Below are positions 8,734 to 17,738 of a stretch of 64,000 bases of DNA, piece after piece. Each line of letters opens with the position of its first letter. Within the stretch, counting starts at the first letter, position 1. Source of the stretch: Maridesulfovibrio salexigens DSM 2638 (lineage in GTDB: Bacteria > Desulfobacterota > Desulfovibrionia > Desulfovibrionales > Desulfovibrionaceae); the NCBI RefSeq assembly GCF_000023445.1, contig NC_012881.1, forward strand, positions 1,369,501-1,433,500. Direction: 5' to 3'. The notes below the pieces were generated by a model, which worked only from the letters and a program-made list of their open reading frames with translations, did no database searches and was not told the origin of the DNA. Made by a program: the position numbers and the translations under genes.

Positions 8734-9537
8734 TTAGAAGAAAGAGTGAATTTGTCTTGCCAGAATATATACGGGAAGAGCGAGCACAAGGCTGTCGATC
8801 CGGTCCAGTACTCCACCGTGCCCCGGAAGGATTTTTCCGGAATCTTTAATTTGGAGTTTTCTTTTAAGAGCTGATTCGAAAAAGTCTCCCATCTGGGAAG
8901 CTATGTTGAGCATTATCGCAAGAGCAATCCAGTATAGGGTCGGTGCATGTCCGAAAAAGTGTCCGAACACGGTACAGCAGATGATGCATCCGGTCATTCC
9001 GCCAATAGACCCGGCCCATGATTTTTTGGGGCTGATCTGGGGCCAGATTTTCTTCTTACCGAAGAAAGTTCCGGCATAGAAGGCGGCAGTGTCAGAAGAA
9101 GAAGCGGCAAGGAGAACGAAAAGAATTTCCCAGCTGCTCATGGAGGTCATGAACTGCATGGTAACGGGGACGTATACCAGTCCTGCAAAGAGTATCAGGC
9201 TGTCCAGATAGGTCGCCTGATCAGGTTTTGCACTATATGAAAACAGGAACCGGAAATTGAACAGCCAGAAAGCTCCCAGCATGATCAAAAGCATCCAGAC
9301 CGGAGAAACTGTAGCGGAAGTAAGGATTATACCAGCTCCAGCGGCCATTCCGACAATTCTAGATGCGAGGTGTGATTTGTCCTGCCAGAACATGGCATAG
9401 AATTCATAGAGAGCGATGGTGCAGAATATAGCCAGCCCGCCGGTTAAGACCGGTCCCCCCATGATCAGGGCTGTTGCAAGGGCTGCTACCAGGAGCAGGG
9501 AAGTGATAATTCGTTTTTGAAGGCTGCTTAGGGACAT
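8734..9537 (-). CDS. cdsA: Phosphatidate cytidylyltransferase
   Basis: CdsA makes CDP-diacylglycerol from phosphatidic acid and CTP in the inner membrane, the branch point for all phospholipids. The 267-residue polytopic protein carries the C-terminal signature: SPKKSWAGSIGG, then a SQMGDFFESALKRKLQIKDSG segment and ILPGHGGVLDRIDSL. GAGG lies a few bases before ATG 9537. In most relatives it follows uppS directly. Here uppS has its own terminator and 6 kb intervene, so cdsA must have its own promoter within 9538-9890. Confidence 0.94.
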   Translation of the reverse strand: MSLSSLQKRIITSLLLVAALATALIMGGPVLTGGLAIFCTIALYEFYAMFWQDKSHLASRIVGMAAGAGIILTSATVSPVWMLLIMLGAFWLFNFRFLFSYSAKPDQATYLDSLILFAGLVYVPVTMQFMTSMSSWEILFVLLAASSSDTAAFYAGTFFGKKKIWPQISPKKSWAGSIGGMTGCIICCTVFGHFFGHAPTLYWIALAIMLNIASQMGDFFESALKRKLQIKDSGKILPGHGGVLDRIDSLVLALPVYILARQIHSFF

Positions 9538-9989
9538 GAAATCCTCGGTTAAAAAATTTCCACAAAAATGCTATTAAAATATATAAATACCGCTTTTGAA
9601 AAATGGTTCTCCGCGTGTGTGTGAAGCTTCATGTCTCGAAAGAAGTAAAAAGTCAGTGCCAGTATAGAGCAGATTATGCTTAATCGTGCAAAAAACTCCA
9701 TTTTTATAATTCATTAATAACTGGCGGGCAAGTCGTTGACAGTTATTTTTCCATATTAATTCTCCAATAGTCATTAAGGGCTTACATGTGCTTCAATCAT
9801 TGGTATAAATAGTTGAGAGAGGTTTCAGAACGTTATTCTTTGTGTTATTAGTAAGTAAATATTGCTGCAGGTTTTATTTTTGTTGCGAATATAGTGTTAT
9901 TGTATAAAAATTACCAATGTTGTTCTGGGGTTGTGCAGTTGTTTTTTTCGAAGGATGTTTCTTCGGATGTGTATTCTTGCAGGGAGGGG
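9538..9989. other. Divergent intergenic region between cdsA and HD-GYP gene
   Basis: These 452 AT-rich bases lie between two divergent genes and should contain both promoters. I see no convincing gene, tRNA or riboswitch. A 66-codon minus frame (9574-9774) has no ribosome-binding site and reads like noise. Confidence 0.5.
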
Positions 9990-11726
9990 ATGGTGTCACG
10001 GAATGGAAAGTTGTCTTCGGGGTTAGAAGAACTACATGATCTTTTGGAAAATGCATTAGTTGATTTGCAGGGGACTGATTGCCATGAAGCAGTAAGTAAG
10101 CTGAGTCAGGATATTACAACTGCTTTCGCTAAAAGTTCCGATGCAAAAGAAGATCTTGTCGAACGGTTGACTGAGATCGGCTTAGCGCTTTCTGGGGAGA
10201 CCAGGCTTGAGCGTTTGCTGGAGATGATTGTTGATGAGGCACGTGTTTTGACTCGGGCGGATGCCGGGACTCTCTACATTGTTGACAGCGAAAGCCGTAA
10301 ACTTGAATTTTCCATTCTTCAAAATGATACCATGCAGGTTCGGATGGGCGGAACCAGCGGAAATGAGATAACCCTGCCTCCGGTTTCTCTTTATACTTCA
10401 GGTAATAATCCTAACAAATCCAACGTTTCCTCATATTGCGCTTTGACCGGTGAAACAATCAATATTGCAGATGTTTATGAGGCCGAAGGTTTTGATTTTA
10501 CCGGACCTCGCAAATATGACGCTGCTACCGGTTACCGTTCCAAATCCATGCTTGTGCTGGCTTTGAAAAATCACGAGCAGGATATCATCGGAGTGTTGCA
10601 ATTACTCAATGCTCTGGATGAGGAAGGCGAGATTATCGGGTTTTCGTCAGATGTCGTGGACATTGTAGGTTCATTGGCTTCGCAGGCAGCTATAGCTTTG
10701 ACCAACGCCCAGCTGATTCAGGGACTTAAAGACCTTCTTTACTCGGTAATCCAGAGTATTGCCGCAGCCATTGATGCCAAGTCTCCTTATACTAATGGAC
10801 ATATTGAGCGGGTTGTGACCATTACTATGATGATTGCCGATAAGGTTAATTCCATTCAAGAAGGTAAATATGCGGATGTGCACTTTACCGATGATGAATT
10901 GGAGGAGTTAAAACTGGCCGCATGGATGCATGATGTGGGCAAGATATCCATCCCGGAACATGTGGTAGACAAGTCCACCAAATTACAAACTATTTTTGAT
11001 CGTTCTCAAATGGTGGACGCGCGGTTCAGGCTTATTTCCGAGACCATCAAAAACAGGCAGCTTGAGGAAACTATTGCCGCTCTGAAAAACGGTGTTGGTC
11101 AGGCAGAGCTGGTTGATATAGAAATGCGTTATGCCGTTGAGCTGGAGCAGGCTGAAGAAGATCGGCAGTTTATCAATTCCTGTAATATTCCTAAAGAGTT
11201 TATGTCTGATGAGCGCATTGCAAGGGTTATGGGGATTGCTTCCCGTACCTTTGAAAGCAATGGCGAAACTTTCAACTGGCTGACCGAGGATGAGGTTAAA
11301 AACCTATGCATCCGAAAAGGAACCCTGACAGACAAGGAACGTGAAGTTATCGAGAGTCATGCAGCAATTACGCATGAAATGCTATCGCGGCTTCCATTTC
11401 CCAAGAGGCTTTCCCGTGTTCCTGAATATGCAGCAGGACATCACGAGAAATTGGATGGTTCGGGATATCCCAATGGAGTGGCCGGAAATAATCTTCCTTT
11501 GCAGGCAAGAATTATGGCCGTTGCTGATATTTTTGAAGCTCTGACAGCTAAGGACAGGCCATATAAGAAGCCGATGAAACTTTCGCAGGCGATTAAGATT
11601 TTGGGATTTATGGTCAAAGATAAGCACATTGACGAAGATGTCTGTCAGCTCTTCATCGATTCCGGTCTATACTTGGATTACGCCAAGGCTGAGCTTGATC
11701 CTTCGCAATTGGAAGAAAATAATTAA
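9990..11726 (+). CDS. GAF-HD-GYP cyclic-di-GMP phosphodiesterase
   Basis: HD-GYP enzymes hydrolyse cyclic-di-GMP to GMP. After an N-terminal helical stretch, a GAF domain spans about residues 60-220, followed by the HD motif (WMHDVGKISIPE) and then the HHEKLDGSGYPNG motif. The two catalytic motifs are about 175 residues apart instead of about 60, because a helical insert of roughly 115 residues lies between them; I recall this layout from a recognised subfamily. No signal peptide or membrane helix is seen, so it is cytosolic. The start at 9990 (or GTG 9993) follows AGGGAGG; an earlier GTG at 9894 has no such site. It is the only plus-strand gene in this block. Confidence 0.9.
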   Translation: MVSRNGKLSSGLEELHDLLENALVDLQGTDCHEAVSKLSQDITTAFAKSSDAKEDLVERLTEIGLALSGETRLERLLEMIVDEARVLTRADAGTLYIVDSESRKLEFSILQNDTMQVRMGGTSGNEITLPPVSLYTSGNNPNKSNVSSYCALTGETINIADVYEAEGFDFTGPRKYDAATGYRSKSMLVLALKNHEQDIIGVLQLLNALDEEGEIIGFSSDVVDIVGSLASQAAIALTNAQLIQGLKDLLYSVIQSIAAAIDAKSPYTNGHIERVVTITMMIADKVNSIQEGKYADVHFTDDELEELKLAAWMHDVGKISIPEHVVDKSTKLQTIFDRSQMVDARFRLISETIKNRQLEETIAALKNGVGQAELVDIEMRYAVELEQAEEDRQFINSCNIPKEFMSDERIARVMGIASRTFESNGETFNWLTEDEVKNLCIRKGTLTDKEREVIESHAAITHEMLSRLPFPKRLSRVPEYAAGHHEKLDGSGYPNGVAGNNLPLQARIMAVADIFEALTAKDRPYKKPMKLSQAIKILGFMVKDKHIDEDVCQLFIDSGLYLDYAKAELDPSQLEENN

Positions 11727-11760
11727 AAAAGGGGAGCGACCATGTTGCTCCCCTTTTTTT
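11725..11760. terminator. Bidirectional terminator
   Basis: AAAAAAGGGGAGC and its exact complement flank a 9-base loop. The A run and T run make it work in both directions, for the HD-GYP gene and for the convergent 12.3-kb gene whose stop codon begins at its edge. Confidence 0.92.
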
Positions 11761-12394
11761 ATCTCTTTTTATTATTCTCTTTCCAGTGAGTCAGCACCGT
11801 ATCGATGGTGCGCAGGCGGGCTATCTTGCGGGCAATATCGATAACTGCCAATTTGATAAGCCGGTCCTTCTTGGGGTGCATGTACTCTCCGGTCAGGTTC
11901 AGCGCATACGAGGTCGGAGGATCGAATTCTACTCCTAGAAAATCTCCGTTGATATCAACTAATGCGGAGTATTGTTCGTAATCCTCGTCATATTCAATAT
12001 CTACCTCAGATGCTCCAATGACAACGTAGTCTACAGCGTTGTCACGAGCAATGGAGATAATTTCATCTTCGGTTACAGTCTGTTGTGATGTGGCGTATGA
12101 TCGCTTGCATGAGTCGAGCAGAAATCCCGTAATCATGCGGTCACGGTGGGTTTCAAAACCGGCCTCATTAAATTCCTGCTGTAATGATTTGTTAAGGTTG
12201 CGGATCAGGTTTTCGCATTCCTGCGGGGAGAGGTTTTCCCCTTTGATGCGAGGTACAAGTGAAAAGACAATGGTCGGTTTTCCTGTTTTTTTGTAAATCT
12301 TGTATCCATCTTTGCTTCCGCATATTCCGGTTGTTGCAAAGGACAGCACCAGTATGGCTGAAATGATGATTGAAATTAATGACGTTTTTTTCAT
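11759..12394 (-). CDS. Exported protein of unknown function
   Basis: A hydrophobic signal peptide occupies residues 1-25; cleavage is probably before GSKDG. There is a Cys at 25, but the preceding residues do not form a lipobox. The 185-residue mature part has an EFNEAGFETHRDR strand-turn and an AVDYVVIGASEVDIEY segment. That alternation recalls the CsgG/LpoB/FlgT-middle type of periplasmic fold, a weak resemblance only. It is last in a four-gene run of exported proteins (15542 down to 11759) and ends at a bidirectional terminator. I do not recognise the family. Confidence 0.75.
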   Translation of the reverse strand: MKKTSLISIIISAILVLSFATTGICGSKDGYKIYKKTGKPTIVFSLVPRIKGENLSPQECENLIRNLNKSLQQEFNEAGFETHRDRMITGFLLDSCKRSYATSQQTVTEDEIISIARDNAVDYVVIGASEVDIEYDEDYEQYSALVDINGDFLGVEFDPPTSYALNLTGEYMHPKKDRLIKLAVIDIARKIARLRTIDTVLTHWKENNKKR

Positions 12395-12419
12395 TACAAG
12401 CTCCTTGTCTGCATTTCGT

Positions 12420-13535
12420 TTATCGTTTGCAGGAATCCAGATCGGAAAGGGTATTGATCAGACTGTTGTAATAGTTCACATCTGACACGGATGTATGACC
12501 TTTGGCGATAGTGGCATCAACAGCTTTGATACATTTTATGACATCACCGTTGCCTTGAAGGTAGGCTGCGGTAGTGTAGTTACGCTCAATAAAGGCCCCA
12601 AGATCATTATCCTTAGATCCGGTTTTGATGGTCAGGCTGTATTTGGTTTCTGGCTTGGGCATGCGCATGCTGGTTTGGTAAACATTGTCCCTTTCTGAGA
12701 ATCCTGATTTTTCCGAACCTTGTTGGAAAGATACTCCGAACATGGAAACCGAAGCATGGAGTCCTCTGCGAATGGCGTTAAACCGCGATTTAGGAGGCAA
12801 GACCATGATTTCCTGCGAAAGAGCCTGTGAAGCCAGCATCTGGGCTAATGATTTATACTTGGCGGGATTCTGAATGCGTTTAAGAGTTCCCTTGGAAAGG
12901 GTTATGTCATCGACGGAGCATGTTTTTGTTGAAAACAGGTAATACATATTGGCAAGACATTTGCCCAGTTCATCTTGTGCATCAGCTTTCAGTCTCTTTC
13001 GGTCGGTGAAGAATTCCACAATGGAAGATCTTATTTGACCGGCAAGTGGTTCAAGGCTGAAGTTTTTGGTCTTATCCAGATATGGGACAGATATCAGCAT
13101 GGGAGCTGAATATACCAGCGATTCAGATTTTGCCTGAAAGAGCAGGAAGTTCAACCCTATGTAAACCCGTCCTTTGTATAGTCGTTGTTCTGCTGAACCA
13201 TACTCATCCACAAACGATATGACGTTATCCACAAATAGAAGTGGAATGAGGATAGATTCCGGGTCGAATTTGTCTCCGAATCCAGCTCTCTTGATATTTA
13301 TGCCTTCGTTTTTAGCAACAGCACGCTTCAGGAATCCGAGGATACCTTTACGCAGGGACTTTTTGAATTGTTTATCCTTGAGTATGATACTCAGTTCCGT
13401 TTTGTGGCGGTCTTTTTCCTTATTGCGCACCTTTCCAATAGCTGGCGGCATAATGTAAAGCTCAGCAGCTTCAACCCATGATCCGCAGAGCAGTGTGACC
13501 AGTAGGATAAGAACAAGACTGAATTTACGGGCCAT
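12420..13535 (-). CDS. Exported protein of unknown function
   Basis: The 371-residue protein has a clear Sec signal peptide (residues 1-23, cleaved after WVEA, giving AELYIMPP). The mature part is soluble, basic and mixed alpha/beta, with cysteines at about 190, 203, 339 and 369 that could pair in the periplasm. No enzyme motif is visible. The gene starts 6 bases after the small lipoprotein gene and is followed 25 bases later by another exported protein, so all are one operon. Function unknown; the setting suggests an envelope-associated assembly. Confidence 0.75.
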   Translation of the reverse strand: MARKFSLVLILLVTLLCGSWVEAAELYIMPPAIGKVRNKEKDRHKTELSIILKDKQFKKSLRKGILGFLKRAVAKNEGINIKRAGFGDKFDPESILIPLLFVDNVISFVDEYGSAEQRLYKGRVYIGLNFLLFQAKSESLVYSAPMLISVPYLDKTKNFSLEPLAGQIRSSIVEFFTDRKRLKADAQDELGKCLANMYYLFSTKTCSVDDITLSKGTLKRIQNPAKYKSLAQMLASQALSQEIMVLPPKSRFNAIRRGLHASVSMFGVSFQQGSEKSGFSERDNVYQTSMRMPKPETKYSLTIKTGSKDNDLGAFIERNYTTAAYLQGNGDVIKCIKAVDATIAKGHTSVSDVNYYNSLINTLSDLDSCKR

Positions 13536-13541
13536 AATCTT

Positions 13542-13757
13542 TTACCATTTATAGCCTTCAGTTGAATCCTGGCTTTCTTCCTGCTTAATTTCTTCGGTAC
13601 GATCCTTGGCAGATTTGGTTTCGTCCTTGAGATCTCCTGCGGACTGGTGGACTCCTTCCATAGACTGTTTTGCAGAGTCTGCCTGCTTGAATCCGCAGGC
13701 GGAAAGGGTCAGAAATGCAACGACACAAAGTAACAGTATTTTGAATCTTTTCATCAA
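13542..13757 (-). CDS. Small lipoprotein
   Basis: The 71-residue product has a signal peptide ending in the lipobox LSAC, so the mature chain of about 52 residues starts with a lipidated Cys at 21. The remainder is highly charged, rich in Lys, Glu, Asp and Gln, and probably a single helix or disordered. It sits between the SH3 lipoprotein and the 371-residue exported protein with short gaps. A structural or tethering role is possible; nothing in the sequence names one. Confidence 0.8.
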   Translation of the reverse strand: MMKRFKILLLCVVAFLTLSACGFKQADSAKQSMEGVHQSAGDLKDETKSAKDRTEEIKQEESQDSTEGYKW

Positions 13758-13775
13758 TAAATCTCCTTATCTCAG

Positions 13776-15542
13776 TTAATCTAACATGTCTTCAGCCAAA
13801 GCAACAGAGGCAGCCTTCTTTTCAACTGTTTTAAATCCTTGAGCAGTCTGGCTGGCCATTTGATTTTTAAGTCGATTGCTCAGGTCCAGTTTGTTTTGGT
13901 AGTATGATTCCAGTAATGTAGTAATCTGAGTGTTTTTTCTACGTGCTGTCATGATGATTTTACTGATCTCTTTACCTTGCCCGCTTATAACAGCCGAGTT
14001 TTCTTCAATATATTCATAGTCAGCTTGAAAGTCCGAAAATAGGGTTCCAAGAGTTGTCAGATCTTCCTGAATTTCCATCAAGCGTGGCAAAGCTGTAAGT
14101 GCCCGAACGGGGTCGTTTTGAGCGTTGCCGATGATTGAGACGAGTTCTGCAGTAGCAAGGGCGATAACCCCGGCTTGCTTGGTTGCTTCTGCTGCCATAG
14201 GTCCGGCTTTTTCATCATAGGCATTAATAGCCCTGTCGATTCGCAGAATTACACTGTTGGCTTTGTCTATACTGAAATCATAAAGGGCATTAGATGCATG
14301 CAGGTTGTTTGAAAATGAATTGATAACCGAATCAAGTTTTTGGATCTGCTGGGCATTGAGATTCGAAAATTCAGCAGCTTCAGATTTAATCTTAGTTTCG
14401 AGAGCCCTGAGCATCTTGCCGTTTTGAGCTATTTTTACTGCTGCTCCTTCAATTGAGTCTGTCGGTTCATATGAAAGGTCCTTGATAAAGGCTTTGATGG
14501 ATATCTTTTTCATTCCGGTAGTGCTTACACCTCTGGCAGTGTCCGCAGCTACTTTGTAGTTGTCATTCATTGCTACAACCGTTGCGCCCACCAGCGATTG
14601 CAGAGCACGTGTTTCATTCAAGGCTTGCAGCATTTGTTCACGGATTTCAACTGTCTTAGCTGCCAGTTCTTTACCGACGCTAACGCTTTTGAGAATTTCT
14701 TTGAGCTGGTCGTTGGAAGATTGCACAGGAACACCGCTTTTGTTTGGCGCCGTCCCTCCGCTGCCTCCAGTCAGTAGTGCCTGAGCAAAAGCTCCAAACA
14801 AGGCAGCTCCGGCGCTTTGCCCGCTGCTACTTTTCTTGACTGTGGTTTTTTTTCTGGTCCGGCTGCTGGTCCTGATTTTGTTTTTTTCGGTCTTAGGTTC
14901 GGCAATTAGGGAAGTCTTACTTTTCACGGGAGTCGGACAGGGGGCACCGGCATCTTCCGGAACAATCTTTCCTGAGATAGTTCTGGTTTCGGTTTTAGCT
15001 ATAGGACTGAGGGGATCGGCTACACATACTTTTGTGGGAGCGTAGCCTTCGAAGTCTTCACCTTTGATTAAGTAAAAATTATTCTCAATCCCCATGATAT
15101 CAAAGGTCGTTTGAGGTGAAATGATGCGAACGCTGGGAGAATTTATGCTAGGAGATTGGTAGACGACTGTCTTTTCTTTATTTCTTCCTCTCGTTCCGAG
15201 ATAATTACCGAAATCCAGATTGATCAGCTTGTGGTAAATGAAACCGGGCTGACCGCTTCCATCCACGCGTTTAACCTTGTACCAGTTGCCGTTTTTGCCG
15301 ATAAGCTCCACTTGTGTGTTTTTAGCAAGAATATCTACGATATCTGCCTTTGAAGATGAAACTTCCCGCACGTTGCTTTTTACAAGAGTGCTACCTGTTA
15401 CGATTGGTGTTACAACAACGGTCTCAGTTCTTACTGTCGTTTGCACCGCATTATTTTGAGTGTTTTTTTTGGGAACACATCCCACTACAAGCAGGCAAGT
15501 TATCAAGCAGATTATCAGGCCGGAAAACAATCTTAATGACAT
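13776..15542 (-). CDS. SH3-domain lipoprotein with long coiled coil
   Basis: ATG 15542 is preceded by GGGAGG at 5-base spacing, so I prefer it to the in-frame ATG 15563. The signal peptide ends in the lipobox VVGC, predicting lipidation. Residues about 45-180 contain two bacterial SH3 repeats (first: NVREVSSSKADIVDIL ... GNWYKVKRVDGSGQPGFIYH), which often bind peptidoglycan. A basic Lys/Arg/Ser/Thr linker and a Gly/Ala patch follow, then about 280 residues of predicted coiled coil. It heads the four-gene exported-protein operon. It may link the outer membrane to the cell wall, but the function is unknown. Confidence 0.8.
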   Translation of the reverse strand: MSLRLFSGLIICLITCLLVVGCVPKKNTQNNAVQTTVRTETVVVTPIVTGSTLVKSNVREVSSSKADIVDILAKNTQVELIGKNGNWYKVKRVDGSGQPGFIYHKLINLDFGNYLGTRGRNKEKTVVYQSPSINSPSVRIISPQTTFDIMGIENNFYLIKGEDFEGYAPTKVCVADPLSPIAKTETRTISGKIVPEDAGAPCPTPVKSKTSLIAEPKTEKNKIRTSSRTRKKTTVKKSSSGQSAGAALFGAFAQALLTGGSGGTAPNKSGVPVQSSNDQLKEILKSVSVGKELAAKTVEIREQMLQALNETRALQSLVGATVVAMNDNYKVAADTARGVSTTGMKKISIKAFIKDLSYEPTDSIEGAAVKIAQNGKMLRALETKIKSEAAEFSNLNAQQIQKLDSVINSFSNNLHASNALYDFSIDKANSVILRIDRAINAYDEKAGPMAAEATKQAGVIALATAELVSIIGNAQNDPVRALTALPRLMEIQEDLTTLGTLFSDFQADYEYIEENSAVISGQGKEISKIIMTARRKNTQITTLLESYYQNKLDLSNRLKNQMASQTAQGFKTVEKKAASVALAEDMLD

Positions 15543-15719
15543 GAAATACCTCCCTTTATTCATGTAAACGCGCAGGCTTTTAAGATATGAAAACTTAGCT
15601 GATTCTTAAAATCACTCCAGTTTATGGGTTGTTGTGTATTTTCTAGATAGAATAAGGCGGTTTACTTGATTTTGTCGATAAAAAAATAAATTTATAGGGA
15701 GATATTTTTCAGGAAGGAA

Positions 15720-15756
15720 AATAAAAAATCCCACAGAGTTATTCTCTGCGGGATTT
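15720..15756 (-). terminator. Intrinsic terminator after uppS
   Basis: Stem 15726-15738 with 15744-15756 (one A-C mismatch, 5-base loop), followed on the minus strand by T6-A-T4. It shows that uppS transcription ends here rather than running on to cdsA. Confidence 0.88.
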
Positions 15757-15758
15757 GC

Positions 15759-16454
15759 TTATACTTGTTCACCGGTTTTGCCGAATCTTCTTTGCCGTCC
15801 GGCAAAATCAGCTAGGGCTTTATCCAGTTCTGCGGGAGTAAAGTCCGGCCAGTAGATGTCTGTGAAATATAATTCCGAGTAGGCGGCCTGATAGAGCAGG
15901 TAGTTTGATAAACGCTGCTCGCCGCTGGTGCGGATGATCAGGTCAGGATCAGGCTGTCCGGCAGTATACAGATACTTGGACAGGGATTCCTCAGTTATAT
16001 CGTCTTCACTGACGCCTTCGGTTATCATTTTTTTGCAGGCCCGTACCAATTCATCCCGGCCAGAATAATTCAGAGCCAGATTGAGTGTCATGGACTTGCA
16101 GTTTTCCGTTTTTTTTATGGTGTGGGCAACAACCTGCTTCACGCCAAAGGGGAACTCAGAGAGTTCCCCCAATACTTTCAAGCGTATATCCTGCTCTCGC
16201 AGGCTGGACAGTTCTTTTTTGAGAAAGACTGTCAGCAGGTCGAAAAGCGTGCTGATTTCATCTTTCGGTCTGGCCCAGTTTTCCTTTGAAAAGGTGTACA
16301 GGGTCAGGTGTTCAATACCGAGTTCACGGCATCGGGTAACGATGTTTCGAGCAGCTTCTGTTCCGGCCCGGTGACCTTCACTGCGTGAAAGACCTCGGGC
16401 CTGTGCCCACCGTCCATTACCGTCCATAATAACGGCTATATGTCGGGGCATCAT
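15759..16454 (-). CDS. uppS: Isoprenyl transferase (undecaprenyl diphosphate synthase)
   Basis: UppS adds eight isoprene units in cis to farnesyl diphosphate to make the C55 carrier for peptidoglycan and O-antigen. The catalytic Asp is D11 in IMDGNGRWA, and the family motifs YTFSKENW, ALNYSGRDE, the DPDLIIRTSGEQRLSNYL block and the C-terminal SELYFTDIYWPDF are intact. The start is the double ATG at 16454/16451, 4 bases after the frr stop. An upstream extension of the frame overlaps frr and is not real. Length 231 residues. It is the last gene of the pyrH-frr-uppS unit and has a terminator directly after it. Confidence 0.96.
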   Translation of the reverse strand: MMPRHIAVIMDGNGRWAQARGLSRSEGHRAGTEAARNIVTRCRELGIEHLTLYTFSKENWARPKDEISTLFDLLTVFLKKELSSLREQDIRLKVLGELSEFPFGVKQVVAHTIKKTENCKSMTLNLALNYSGRDELVRACKKMITEGVSEDDITEESLSKYLYTAGQPDPDLIIRTSGEQRLSNYLLYQAAYSELYFTDIYWPDFTPAELDKALADFAGRQRRFGKTGEQV

Positions 16455-16458
16455 TATA

Positions 16459-17016
16459 TTAGATTTCCAGAATTTCCTTTTCTTTCTCACCGCATGCAAC
16501 GTCGCATTTTTTGACGTAACCATCAGTGATCTTCTGAACATCATCCTGAGCTTTGCGCTGTTCGTCTTCGGAGATATCCTTGTCTTTTTCAAGCTTTTTC
16601 AAGGTATCGTTCATGTCGCGACGAACGTTACGGATAGCGATCTTGGAATCTTCGGTGTACTTTTTAGCGATCTTAACCAGTTCCTTACGGCGTTCCTCGG
16701 TAAGAGGCGGAATGGCGATGCGCAGTACTTTACCGTCGTTAACGGGGTTCAAGCCGAGGTCGGACTGTTGCAGTGCTTTGTCGATAAGGGGAAAAGCACC
16801 TTTGTCCCAGGGCTGGATGGAGATGGTACGGGAATCCGGGATGGAAACGGATGCCAGCTGGTTAATGGGAGTGGGGGTTCCGTAGTAATCAACGGAAATA
16901 TTATCCACCAGCGAAGTGGCCGCGCGACCTGTGCGCAGTTTTGCAAAATCGTTTTCCAAAGCGGTCAGTGCGCCTTCCATTCTTTTTTTGCCATCGGCAA
17001 GAACTTCATTAATCAT
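16459..17016 (-). CDS. frr: Ribosome recycling factor
   Basis: RRF, with EF-G, splits the post-termination ribosome. The 185-residue length and family motifs ([20 protein letters not shown] near residue 26, [41 protein letters not shown]) are all typical. It starts 2 bases from the end of pyrH, and uppS follows 4 bases after it, so pyrH-frr-uppS is a tight operon. Confidence 0.97.
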   Translation of the reverse strand: MINEVLADGKKRMEGALTALENDFAKLRTGRAATSLVDNISVDYYGTPTPINQLASVSIPDSRTISIQPWDKGAFPLIDKALQQSDLGLNPVNDGKVLRIAIPPLTEERRKELVKIAKKYTEDSKIAIRNVRRDMNDTLKKLEKDKDISEDEQRKAQDDVQKITDGYVKKCDVACGEKEKEILEI

Positions 17017-17018
17017 TA

Positions 17019-17738
17019 TTATCCTCCGTGAACAATTGTTCCGATCTGCTCACCTTTTACAACCCTTTCAATGTTTCCTTTTTCGAAAAGGTTGAAAACA
17101 ATGATGGGCATGTTGTTGTCCATGGCCAGTGAAGTGGCGGTGGAGTCCATTACGCCCAGTCTCTTTTCCAGAGTTTCAAGGTAGGTGATAGATTCAAATT
17201 TAACAGCATCGTCATGCTTCATCGGGTCCTTATCGTAGACACCGTCCACTTTAGTCGCCTTGATGATAGCTTCGGTCTTAAGTTCCATGGCCCGAAGTGC
17301 TGCTGCAGTATCGGTAGTGAAATAAGGGTTACCGGTACCGGCTGCACAAATTACCACCCTGCCTTTTTCAAGGTGGCGTACGGCCCTGCGGCGGATGTAA
17401 GGCTCGGCTACAGCCTGCATGGGAATAGCAGACATTACTCGTGTATCGCATCCCAGCTTTTCAAGAGCATCCTGAACAGCAAGGGCGTTCATGATGGTTG
17501 CGAGCATTCCCATGTAGTCGGCGGAAGCGCGATCCATGCCTTTTGCAGAATCAGACATGCCGCGGAAAATATTACCGCCGCCGATGACCAGGGCGACCTG
17601 AAGTCCTTTCTTGGCAACCTCTGCAATTTCACCTGCGAACTGGCTGATTGCTGAAGGCTTAATACCGAACTGCTGGTCTCCTGCGAGTGCCTCACCGCTG
17701 AGTTTGATCATTACCCGTGAATAGCGCAATTTGTCCAT
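17019..17738 (-). CDS. pyrH: Uridylate kinase
   Basis: PyrH phosphorylates UMP to UDP with ATP. The protein of 239 residues has the amino-acid-kinase-family motifs: [13 protein letters not shown] near the start, [11 protein letters not shown], a [17 protein letters not shown] segment, [11 protein letters not shown] and a C-terminal G-containing strand. It starts a separate transcription unit after the tsf terminator. Its 400-base upstream region contains a second terminator-like hairpin and another long hairpin, so expression may be controlled in the leader. Confidence 0.97.
   Translation of the reverse strand: MDKLRYSRVMIKLSGEALAGDQQFGIKPSAISQFAGEIAEVAKKGLQVALVIGGGNIFRGMSDSAKGMDRASADYMGMLATIMNALAVQDALEKLGCDTRVMSAIPMQAVAEPYIRRRAVRHLEKGRVVICAAGTGNPYFTTDTAAALRAMELKTEAIIKATKVDGVYDKDPMKHDDAVKFESITYLETLEKRLGVMDSTATSLAMDNNMPIIVFNLFEKGNIERVVKGEQIGTIVHGG

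Noticed and set aside
9574-9774. 66-codon minus-strand frame between cdsA and the HD-GYP gene
   Set aside because: No ribosome-binding site, mixed composition, lies in a divergent promoter region.
16455-16592. N-terminal extension of UppS to 277 residues
   Set aside because: The added codons overlap frr in another frame; family members start at MPRHIAVIMDGNG.
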